A stretch of DNA of 12,457 nucleotides from Archangium sp. (GTDB lineage Bacteria > Myxococcota > Myxococcia > Myxococcales > Myxococcaceae). The notes under the pieces are model-generated. The model made no database searches, was not told the origin of the DNA, and saw only the letters and a list, made by a program, of their open reading frames with translations. Location of the stretch: contig JAEUJT010000159.1 of the NCBI GenBank assembly GCA_016793525.1, forward strand, positions 1-12,457. The letters run 5' to 3'. Position 1 is the stretch's first letter. Each line of letters begins with the position of its first letter. This document shows positions 7,014-12,457 of this stretch, piece after piece. The position numbers and the translations under genes are program-made.

Positions 7014-8446
7014 GCGCCGCCGGCTCGACTTCGGTTGCTCCGTGGGCGGTGCTGGGCACCACCTCGCTGGCGGTGTTCGCGGTGTTCCTCGACACCACGG
7101 TGCTCTTCGTGGCCTTCGCGGCCATCGGTGCCGACTTTCCGCAGGTGAGCCCCGCGGGGATGTCGTGGGTGCTCAACGCGTACACCATCGTCTTCGCCGC
7201 CACGCTCATTCCCGCGGGGCGGCTGGCCGACCGCATCGGGCGGAGGCGCACGTTCCTCGGCGCGGTGGTGCTCTTCACCGCGGCCTCGGTGCTGTGCGGG
7301 TTCGCTCCGTCTGTCGAGGCGCTCATCATCGCGAGAGTGTTGCAGGCGGTCGGCGCTGCGGCGCTGGTGCCCGCGTCACTCGCGCTCGTGCTGCAGACGT
7401 TTCCCCGCGAGAAGGTGCCGGTGGCCGTCGCCATCTGGAGCGCCATCGGTGCGGTCGCGGGCGCCTTCGGACCGACGTTGGGCGCGCTGGCCGTGCAGCA
7501 CCTGAGCTGGCGGTGGGCGTTCTATTTGAACCTGCCGGTCGGGCTGCTGAGCTTCGCGCTCGGTCAACGGCTGCTGCCAGAAGGCCGCGAGTCGAAACCT
7601 GGGCCCATTCCTGACCTGCTGAGCGTCGCGCTGCTGGTCGCGGCGCTGGGCTCGATGGCGTGGGCCTTCGTCGAGAGCGGCGAGTGGGGGTGGCTGAGCG
7701 TGCGCTTCCTCTCCGTGGTGGGTGCGTCGGTGGTGCTCCTGGCCACCTTCATCGTGCGGTCGCGTCGGGTGGCGAATCCGTTGGTCGATTTGAAGCTCTT
7801 CGCACTCCCGAGCTTCCGCCTCGCGAACGCCGCCACGCTCATTTTCGCGATGGGCTTCTCGGCGATGTTCTTGGGCAACGTGCTCTTCCTCACCCGAGTG
7901 TGGGGCTACTCCATTCTACGCGCAGGCATGGTGGTCTCGATGGGGCCGTTCATCGTGGCGGTGACGGCGCCGCTGTTGGGGAAGCTCGCGGGGCGCATCG
8001 GCCAGCGCTCGTTGCTGGTGCCGGGTGGCCTGGTGTGGGGCTCAGGCGCGTTGCTGCTTCTCCTCACGGCGACGGTGGAGCCCAACTACGTGACGCAGTA
8101 CCTGCCGGCCATCGTGCTCACGGCGCTGGGCGTGTCGCTGTGCCTGCCGCAGCTGTCGTCGGCGTCGGTGCAAGGGCTCCCGCCCGACAGCTTCGGCACG
8201 GGCTCGGCGGTGAACCAGGCGGTGCGGAACCTCGGTGGCACGCTCGGGGTCGCGCTGGTCATCGCCTTCACCCGCGAGGAGACCGGAGCGGCCGCGATGG
8301 GTGGCTTCCACGCGACATGGCTCCTCATGATTGGCAGCGGACTCACCGTGAGCGCGCTGAGCTTTTTCCTCCCGCGAAAGAGAAGTACGGCTCTCGCGGT
8401 AAACACGAGCATCCCGGATTCAGACCTGACACGGAGCACGACATGA
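7010..8446 (+). CDS. MFS exporter, DHA2 (EmrB/QacA-like) family
   Basis: Inner-membrane drug:proton antiporter of 478 aa, the right length for 14 transmembrane segments. Motif D1 is seen as LDTTVLFVAFAAIGADF (27-43). Motif A is GRLADRIGRRRTFLG (70-84). Antiporter motif C is GAVAGAFGPTLGAL (147-160), and WRWAFYLNLPVG at 168-179 is characteristic of the EmrB/QacA group. Motif C marks export rather than uptake. Translation starts at GTG 7010, overlapping the TetR stop, with no independent ribosome site, so coupling is likely. The last about 20 residues (TALAVNTSIPDSDLTRSTT) are a polar tail. The substrate is unknown. Its neighbours suggest it exports the compound sensed by the TetR protein, or a product of the thiolase/SDR. 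Confidence 0.94.
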   Translation: MSAAGSTSVAPWAVLGTTSLAVFAVFLDTTVLFVAFAAIGADFPQVSPAGMSWVLNAYTIVFAATLIPAGRLADRIGRRRTFLGAVVLFTAASVLCGFAPSVEALIIARVLQAVGAAALVPASLALVLQTFPREKVPVAVAIWSAIGAVAGAFGPTLGALAVQHLSWRWAFYLNLPVGLLSFALGQRLLPEGRESKPGPIPDLLSVALLVAALGSMAWAFVESGEWGWLSVRFLSVVGASVVLLATFIVRSRRVANPLVDLKLFALPSFRLANAATLIFAMGFSAMFLGNVLFLTRVWGYSILRAGMVVSMGPFIVAVTAPLLGKLAGRIGQRSLLVPGGLVWGSGALLLLLTATVEPNYVTQYLPAIVLTALGVSLCLPQLSSASVQGLPPDSFGTGSAVNQAVRNLGGTLGVALVIAFTREETGAAAMGGFHATWLLMIGSGLTVSALSFFLPRKRSTALAVNTSIPDSDLTRSTT

Positions 8447-9237
8447 GCGACTTCAGCGGCAAGGTGGTGTGGGTGACGGGCGCGTCGTCGGGCATCGGCG
8501 AAGCGGTGGCGGTGGCGTTCGCGAAGCAGGGCGCGAAGCTGGTGCTGTCGGCGCGGCGCGCGGCCGAGCTCGAGCGGGTGGCGGAGACGTGCGCTCCGGC
8601 GGAGGTGCTCGTGCTGCCGCTCGACCTCGGCGGCGACGACTTTGACGCGCTCACCGCGAAGGTGCTGGCCCGCTTCGGCCACGTCGACGTGATGGTGCAC
8701 AACGGAGGCTTGAGCCAACGCGCGCTGGTGAAAGACACCGCGATGTCGGTGCACCGGCGTTTGATGGAGGTGAACTACTTCGGGGCCATCGACCTCACCC
8801 GGGCGGTGCTGCCTTCGATGCTCCAGCGGGGCACCGGGCACTTCGTGGTCATCAGCAGCGTGATGGGCAAAATCGGCACGCCGATGCGCTCGGCCTACGC
8901 GGCGTCGAAGCACGCGCTGCACGGCTACTTCGACTGCCTGCGCGCCGAGGTGACCGACGCGGGGCTCTTCGTCACCCTCATCACGCCGGGCTACGTGAAG
9001 ACCGAGGTGTCGAAGAACTCGCTCGACGCCAACGGCACGCCCATCGGCACCACCGGGCACGACATCGCCAACGGGTACCCGGCCGACCTCACCGCGGAGC
9101 AAATTCTCGCCGCGGTGCGCGCTCACACGTCAGAGACGTTCGTCGGCAAGCTGGGCAAAGAGCGTGCGGCGTTGCTCCTCAAGCGCTTCATGCCGGCCGT
9201 GCTCGAGCGCGTCGTGCGCAACACGCCGCCGAAGTAA
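8443..9237 (+). CDS. Short-chain dehydrogenase/reductase, DHRS7-like
   Basis: NAD(P)-dependent oxidoreductase of 264 aa with a classical SDR fold. Cofactor motif TGASSGIG at 12-19; ARR at 38-40 after beta-2 favours NADP(H). Active-site Asn111, Ser139, Tyr152 and Lys156 (YAASK) are all present. The usual NNAG is replaced by HNGG at 86-89 followed by LSQR, the variant seen in the DHRS7 group of SDRs, which act on lipids, steroids or retinoid-like carbonyls. ITPGYVKTE at 180-188 is the usual PG motif. The ATG overlaps the MFS stop (ATGA). It is the last gene of the operon; no clear terminator follows. The substrate is unknown. Confidence 0.94.
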   Translation: MSDFSGKVVWVTGASSGIGEAVAVAFAKQGAKLVLSARRAAELERVAETCAPAEVLVLPLDLGGDDFDALTAKVLARFGHVDVMVHNGGLSQRALVKDTAMSVHRRLMEVNYFGAIDLTRAVLPSMLQRGTGHFVVISSVMGKIGTPMRSAYAASKHALHGYFDCLRAEVTDAGLFVTLITPGYVKTEVSKNSLDANGTPIGTTGHDIANGYPADLTAEQILAAVRAHTSETFVGKLGKERAALLLKRFMPAVLERVVRNTPPK

Positions 9238-9273
9238 CGCGTCAGAAAACGAGCGCCGCCGCGTCACCGGGAG

Positions 9274-9492
9274 GCTCCCGTGGCTCAAATCGGCAGAGCA
9301 CCGAAAAAAGGTATTTGCGGTCCCCAGAAGGGCACGAAGGCACCTGCTCCCACGTCGGTTTGAGTGCGGTGGTGGGGTGAGACACCGGTTGCAGATGCAC
9401 CTGTCGGGGTCCCAGCGGGTTCCGAGGGGGAAGCGCTTTTTCCGAAAGGTCTCTTCAGCGTCGTGGTGCGGGTTCGAACCCCGCCGGGAGCG
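9274..9492 (+). tRNA. tRNA-like gene with a very large insertion between D-arm and T-arm
   Basis: The 5' part reads as a tRNA: acceptor GCTCCCG (9274-9280), TG, D-stem GCTC/GAGC (9283-9286, 9296-9299) with a loop containing the conserved GG, then A26 (9300). The 3' part is equally canonical: T-stem GCGGG/CCCGC (9468-9472, 9480-9484) around TTCGAAC, then CGGGAGC (9485-9491), which pairs 7 of 7 with the 5' acceptor strand, and discriminator G9492. CCA is not encoded. Between 9301 and 9467 lie 167 nt where a class I tRNA has about 22. An imperfect hairpin, ACCG...CGGT (9300-9321), occupies the anticodon-arm position, but its loop lacks the usual U33, so no anticodon can be assigned. The extra sequence could be an expanded variable domain, an unknown intron, or decay of a former tRNA. 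Amino-acid identity is not assignable. Confidence 0.55.
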
Positions 9493-10315
9493 AGGTCACT
9501 CGCTCGATGGCGCGCACCTCGGCGTCGCTCAGCTCAAAGTCGAAGCAGGCGAGGTCGTGCAGCAGGTGCTCTCGGCTCGTCGACCCGGTGAGGCAGACCA
9601 TGCCGACCTGGAGCGCGAAACGAAACACCACCTGCGCCGGCGTGCGTTTCAGCCTCCGCGCCACGTCGGCGATGGCCGGGCGTTGGAGCTCCGCGGCGTT
9701 GGCCGTGAGCAGCGAGAAGCCCTGGTAGACGAGGCCGCGCTGGCGGCAGAACGCGCGCACCTCACCGTCCCACTGAAAGCGCGCGTAGCAGCGGTTCTGC
9801 ACCATCGCCGGCGGCACGCGGGCCCTCGCGCACAGCGCCTCGAGTTGCTCCAACGAGACGTTGCTGACGCCGAGCAGCTTGGTCTGGTGCTCGTCGTGGA
9901 GCGCCTCCATCGCGCGCCACACCTCGAGATCGCCGGCCGACCAGCCGCTGCGCGTCGAGGGCCCGTGGAGCACGTACGAATCGATGGTGTCGACGCCGAG
10001 GTGGTCGAGGGAGCTCTCGAACGACTGTCGAACTTGCAGGGCCAGTGGCGCCTTCGGGTCGTACGGCAGGCGTGCGTCTTGGCCGGCGCGGTGGGTGAAC
10101 TTTGTCTGCAGAAACGGCCGTACCTTCGCGCCTCGGAGCGCCTCGCCGACGCCAGCCTCGTGGTAGTGCTTTCGCTGGTTCGCGGTGTCGATGCCGATGA
10201 AGCCGACCTCCAGCGCCTGGGTGACGAGTCGCGCGGTGTCGTCTTCTTTCCACGCGGTGCCGTAGAGAAACCGAGGGACCGGCACGCCGTGCACGTCGAG
10301 GGTGTGGGTGAACAC
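9455..10315 (-). CDS. Aldo/keto reductase
   Basis: NADPH-dependent carbonyl reductase with the (beta/alpha)8 AKR fold, cytoplasmic. I prefer the GTG at 10315 (286 aa) over the GTG at 10330 because GAGGTG lies 7 nt before it. With numbering from the longer frame, the catalytic tetrad is Asp48 (GIDTA), Tyr56, Lys77 (QTKF) and His122 (VLHGP). GVSNVS at 154-159, QNRCYARF at 178-185 and LTGSTS at 247-252 are the usual cofactor-side motifs. FIGIDTANQRKHY differs a little from the common DTAxxY spacing, and the protein resembles bacterial AKR11/AKR3-like forms. The natural helix ends near DAEVRAIERV; the last 13 residues (TSLPAGFEPAPRR) are read through the antisense of the tRNA-like T-arm and are probably not a conserved part of the enzyme. 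It converges with the SDR gene. Confidence 0.92.
   Translation of the reverse strand: MFTHTLDVHGVPVPRFLYGTAWKEDDTARLVTQALEVGFIGIDTANQRKHYHEAGVGEALRGAKVRPFLQTKFTHRAGQDARLPYDPKAPLALQVRQSFESSLDHLGVDTIDSYVLHGPSTRSGWSAGDLEVWRAMEALHDEHQTKLLGVSNVSLEQLEALCARARVPPAMVQNRCYARFQWDGEVRAFCRQRGLVYQGFSLLTANAAELQRPAIADVARRLKRTPAQVVFRFALQVGMVCLTGSTSREHLLHDLACFDFELSDAEVRAIERVTSLPAGFEPAPRR
9488..9505. repeat. Hairpin overlapping the tRNA-like 3' end
   Basis: GAGCGAG (9488-9494) and CTCGCTC (9499-9505) form a perfect 7-bp stem with a 4-nt loop GTCA. It uses the last bases of the acceptor strand, so it would compete with tRNA-like folding in a longer transcript. There is no following T tract, so it is not a standard terminator. 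It lies inside the 3' end of the aldo/keto reductase gene. Confidence 0.5.
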
Positions 10316-10387
10316 GTGCCGGCACCTCACCGCGCGCGCGCCGGAGTGTCCACCGGCGGTTGCTTTCGTTGGTCGGTGATGCGAGCG

Positions 10388-10555
10388 CTACGGGCGAAGC
10401 AGCATCCAGGCTTCCAGGCCCATGAAGAACACCGTCGGAAACACCTCCCACGGCCGAACCAGCCCTCGAGTCGCGAGCCGCGCGGGCCGGACTCCGTCAG
10501 AACGAGACCCAGCGAGATGAGCGGCGCCGGCGAACTTCTGACCGAGCCGCATCAT
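10388..10555 (-). CDS. Possible small protein with hydrophobic C-terminus, unrecognised
   Basis: Not recognised. From the ATG pair at 10555/10552 it would encode 54-55 aa; an open frame extends to 10615 but would overlap the start of the divergent MNIO gene. The N-terminal half is basic and Gly/Ala-rich (LGQKFAGAAHLAG). The last 22 residues, including PWEVFPTVFFMGLEAWML, are hydrophobic and amphipathic and look protein-like, with G/C-biased third positions. There is no clear ribosome site. It points the same way as the aldo/keto reductase, 72 bp upstream of it, and could be co-transcribed. A chance frame in GC-rich DNA is a real alternative. Confidence 0.35.
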   Translation of the reverse strand: MMRLGQKFAGAAHLAGSRSDGVRPARLATRGLVRPWEVFPTVFFMGLEAWMLLRP

Positions 10556-10585
10556 TTCATGGCCAGCCCCGGCGAATCCCAGTAA
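10517..10585 (+). CDS. Possible 22-aa peptide directly before the MNIO gene
   Basis: An ATG at 10517 opens a 22-codon frame ending with TAA at 10583-10585, 11 bp before the MNIO start codon. The product begins MSGAGELLTEP, contains His-His-Phe, and ends SPGESQ; it has no Cys, Asn or Asp. A short acidic peptide with a leader-like GELLTE start, immediately upstream of a peptide-modifying enzyme, could be a precursor or a translated leader. The ribosome site is weak (AGCGAG), and frames this short are common by chance. Confidence 0.2.
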   Translation: MSGAGELLTEPHHFMASPGESQ

Positions 10586-10596
10586 CGCCGGAGTCG

Positions 10597-11511
10597 ATGC
10601 GCTTCTCCCAGGCACGTGAGGGGTTGCCGACGTTGGGCGTGGGCGCGTCGCTCAGCTTCGGCGCGAGCCCTGATCCAGTGGCGCTGGCGCAGCTGCAGGG
10701 AGGCCCCTCGTTCATCGAGTACGCGGGCGCGGTGCAGCACTCGTTCATGCAGAAGCCGCTGGCGCAGCTCGAGCGCCTCCGCGTGCCGGTGCTGTACCAC
10801 CCGAGCTGCCTCAACCTCTGGGGCTCGGTGCCCAACCCGCGGCCTTGGCTCGACGCGGTCAACGCGCACGTGCGCGCGGTGAAGTCGGCGTGGCTCGCGC
10901 AAGACGTGGCGCTGTGCTTCGCGTCGGCGGAGTGCCCCGGCTACTCGATTCAGCTCGGCTACTTCATCGCGCCCATTCTCACCGCGACCACGCTGCGCGA
11001 AGCGGCGAGGCGGGTCGAAGAAGTGGTCGCGGCGATGGACGTGCCGCTGCTGCTCGAGCCGGCGCCGGTGACATTTCAGCTCGGCGAGATGGACATCTTC
11101 ACCTGGCTCGGCGCGCTCGCGGAGATGACCGACTGCGGCCTGCTGCTCGACGCAGGGCACGTGGTGTCACACCAACTCGCGCGCGGGGCATCGTCGCTCC
11201 TCGAGGGGCTGGAGCGGCTCGACCTCTCCCGCGTGGTGGAGCTGCACGTGGCCGGCGGCGTCATCAAGCGCAGCGGAGCCCGCCAGCACTACGTCGACGC
11301 ACACGACCTGCCGATTCTCCCCGAGACGTGGCAGGTCTTCGAGCACCTCCTCGAGCGAACACCTTCACTGCGCGCGGTGTGCGTGGAGTGTGAAGGCAGC
11401 ATGGCCCACAGCGTCCTCCCGGTGCTGGAGCAGACGCGCCGGGCCGTGTCGCGAGGCACCATCAACGACGCGCTGCGAACCAAGGTCGACGCCGAGCGAG
11501 GCGCGCCGTGA
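10597..11511 (+). CDS. Divergent DUF692 / MNIO-family iron enzyme
   Basis: A 304-aa TIM-barrel protein of the multinuclear non-heme iron oxidative (MNIO, DUF692) family, whose known members modify ribosomal peptides together with a partner protein (MbnB, TglH, ChrH types). Matching blocks, in order: VPVLYHPS with His68; LLLEPAPVTFQLGEMDIF with Glu154; TDCGLLLDAGHVV with Asp185 and His188; VVELHVAGG with His217; YVDAHDLPI with Asp234 and His236; VCVECEG with Glu264. It differs from the common pattern: the usual E-N-P reads E-P-A, and the region that normally carries an H-L-C motif reads VALCFASAEC (104-113) with no His, so one metal ligand may be lost or moved. Cys-rich for the family (71, 107, 113, 180, 262, 265). 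Its TGA overlaps the next gene's GTG by 4 bp. Confidence 0.82.
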   Translation: MRFSQAREGLPTLGVGASLSFGASPDPVALAQLQGGPSFIEYAGAVQHSFMQKPLAQLERLRVPVLYHPSCLNLWGSVPNPRPWLDAVNAHVRAVKSAWLAQDVALCFASAECPGYSIQLGYFIAPILTATTLREAARRVEEVVAAMDVPLLLEPAPVTFQLGEMDIFTWLGALAEMTDCGLLLDAGHVVSHQLARGASSLLEGLERLDLSRVVELHVAGGVIKRSGARQHYVDAHDLPILPETWQVFEHLLERTPSLRAVCVECEGSMAHSVLPVLEQTRRAVSRGTINDALRTKVDAERGAP

Positions 11512-12407
11512 CCAGCGAGGCGCTCCTCTTCAAGTTGCTCTTCGACGCCGACGCGCGCCGGACGTTCGTGGAAAACCGCGCCCAGTTCCTCGAAGACGAG
11601 GCCATCGAAGCGTCGGAGCGGCCGATGTGGCTGGCGGTCGACGCGCAGGGCCTCGAGCTCGATGCCTCGATGCGTGCGGGCTACCTGATGAGCGCGCTGT
11701 GCCGCCCCTACGTGGTGACCGCCGCGGCCCTCGGTTCGGCGCCAGGAGGGAAAGAGCAGCTGCAGTCGTTCCTCGCGTCGAGGGCGCTGCTCGGCGACGT
11801 GTCAGAGCGCACCGCCGCCTTCGGCAAACACCTCGCGACGCTGCTCGAGCTCAACACCCTGGGCCTGCCGCCGGTGAGCCAGCGCGTGCTCTCCGCGTTT
11901 CTCGCATGGGAGCGCGCGCTGCAGACCAACGCCGCCGCCATTCGCCGCGAGGCCGAAGCGGGGCGCGTGCCTCCGCCGGTGACCGAGCCGACCAAAGCGC
12001 AGCTGAAGAAGGGCCGTGTCGCGCTGCCGCCCTTCTTCGTCGCCGCGGAGCTCCCGCTTCCGCAGGGCGTGGTGCTCACCGCGCTCGACCACGTGTCGGT
12101 GGAAGACGTGTGGCTGCGCATCCGCTCCAGCTCGATGGACTTCGACCGGTTGGTGGCGGCGACTCGAGGCACGGCCATGCCAGTGACCGTCATCGCCCGC
12201 GGCGTGGTGCGGGGGCTCTCCGCCGAGACGCCGGGCGTGGCGCCGCTGGTCGACGTGTCGCACCTCACCGCCGAGCTGCCGGGCCGTCGACGCGACTTCT
12301 TTCAAGCGCTTCGCGGAGAGAAGTCGCTGGCCGACTTTCCCCCGGCCGATGAGAAGACGGTGCGCGCGCTGGTCGAGCGCGGCCTCCTCGTCGCCGAGCC
12401 CGCTTGA
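11508..12407 (+). CDS. Unrecognised MNIO partner protein, possible RRE-like tail
   Basis: A 299-aa protein I cannot place by name. It starts with GTG overlapping the MNIO stop (GTGA), so the two are translationally coupled, as are MNIO enzymes and their partner proteins (TglI, MbnC, BufC types). The first 100 residues are helical and begin LLFDADARRTFVENRAQFL, a pattern like the N-terminal part of such partners. A further helical stretch covers about 101-152. A basic/Pro hinge (about 150-175) leads to a beta-rich part with ALDHVSVEDVWLRI (192-205), and the end (FPPADEKTVRALVERGLLV, 277-295) looks like the last helix and wing of a PqqD/RRE peptide-recognition fold. There are no catalytic motifs, signal peptide or membrane segments. 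Binding of a precursor peptide for the MNIO enzyme is inferred, not shown. Confidence 0.75.
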   Translation: MTSEALLFKLLFDADARRTFVENRAQFLEDEAIEASERPMWLAVDAQGLELDASMRAGYLMSALCRPYVVTAAALGSAPGGKEQLQSFLASRALLGDVSERTAAFGKHLATLLELNTLGLPPVSQRVLSAFLAWERALQTNAAAIRREAEAGRVPPPVTEPTKAQLKKGRVALPPFFVAAELPLPQGVVLTALDHVSVEDVWLRIRSSSMDFDRLVAATRGTAMPVTVIARGVVRGLSAETPGVAPLVDVSHLTAELPGRRRDFFQALRGEKSLADFPPADEKTVRALVERGLLVAEPA

Positions 12408-12440
12408 CGGATTCGTCGAGCTGCCCCCAACAGCTTCTGA

Positions 12441-12457
12441 ATGCGAACGATTCTTCT
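12441..12457 (+). CDS. Possible start of the next gene (cut by window edge)
   Basis: After 33 bp with no other feature, ATG at 12441 opens M-R-T-I-L before the sequence ends. A basic residue followed by hydrophobic ones would suit a signal peptide or a small precursor, but five codons cannot establish a gene. No strong ribosome site precedes it. Confidence 0.2.

Larger units (their letters stand above)
10331..10596. other. Gap between the aldo/keto reductase and the MNIO gene
   Basis: These 266 bp separate two divergent genes and must hold their promoters, but no convincing -35/-10 pair is visible on either strand. The GC-rich character continues (CGCGCGCGCGCC at 10331-10342). Two small reading frames that may or may not be genes are listed separately. 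The ribosome site for the MNIO gene, GGAG at 10590-10593, is only 3 nt from its ATG. Confidence 0.5.

Noticed and set aside
9268..9280. CGGGAG/CTCCCG inverted repeat as a terminator for the SDR operon
   Set aside because: The arms are separated by a single base, so no hairpin can form; the right arm is the tRNA-like acceptor strand.
9301..9467. Group I intron inside the tRNA-like gene
   Set aside because: The extra sequence is shorter than known minimal group I introns and I could not see the conserved P/Q/R/S core or a plausible U:G splice-site pair.
9274..9492. tmRNA
   Set aside because: Too short, has a full D-stem, lacks the alanine-type G3:U70 pair and shows no tag reading frame ending in Ala-Ala-stop.
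9164..10585. Plus-strand frame of 473 codons from the SDR end through the aldo/keto reductase
   Set aside because: It is antisense to the intact reductase and crosses the tRNA-like gene; composition is not protein-like. Only its last 22 codons were kept as a weak separate candidate.
1..12457. CRISPR arrays, insertion sequences or integrase genes
   Set aside because: No regularly spaced repeats, transposase-like products or flanking terminal repeats were seen.

Overview
The window is GC-rich, densely coded DNA from a bacterium. A predatory or gliding delta-proteobacterium-like lineage (Myxococcota) fits best. The reasons are strong G/C third positions, a PilT/PilU-type ATPase paralogue next to a degenerate receiver fused to a PilZ-like domain, and the large accessory repertoire. 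This placement is inferred from gene content, not from a marker gene.

Left part (1-2848, minus strand): a tripartite-efflux operon reads right to left as TetR repressor, lipoprotein membrane-fusion protein, then RND pump (cut by the window edge). A perfect 9+9 bp inverted repeat lies 4 bp before the repressor start codon and is almost certainly its operator.

Middle-left (2912-4993, minus): a two-gene unit holds a PilT/PilU-family ATPase and, overlapping it by 4 bp, a response-regulator-like protein. That protein's receiver lacks the phospho-acceptor Asp, and a Pro-rich linker leads to a PilZ-like C-terminus.

Middle-right (5139-9237, plus): a promoter with a 14-bp palindrome drives four overlapping genes: thiolase, TetR regulator, 14-TM MFS exporter and an SDR of the DHRS7-like type. 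The three junctions overlap by 1-4 bp, so the genes are surely co-expressed. The palindrome is the likely site for the second TetR. The set looks like an inducible 'modify and export' or small lipid/ketone unit; its substrate is unknown.

Convergent gap (9238-9492): there is a striking tRNA-like gene. It has a perfect 7-bp acceptor stem, a good D-arm and a perfect T-arm, but about 167 nt where a normal tRNA has about 22. Its 3' end is antisense to the last codons of an aldo/keto reductase gene (minus strand), which ends in the GFEP peptide typical of a translated T-loop.

Right part (10388-12457): a small possible minus-strand gene is followed by a translationally coupled plus-strand pair. The pair is a divergent DUF692/MNIO-family enzyme (iron-dependent peptide-modifying family) and an unrecognised 299-aa partner whose tail looks like a small winged-helix/RRE. 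This looks like an atypical RiPP-type modification module. No convincing precursor peptide is complete in the window; two weak candidates are listed.
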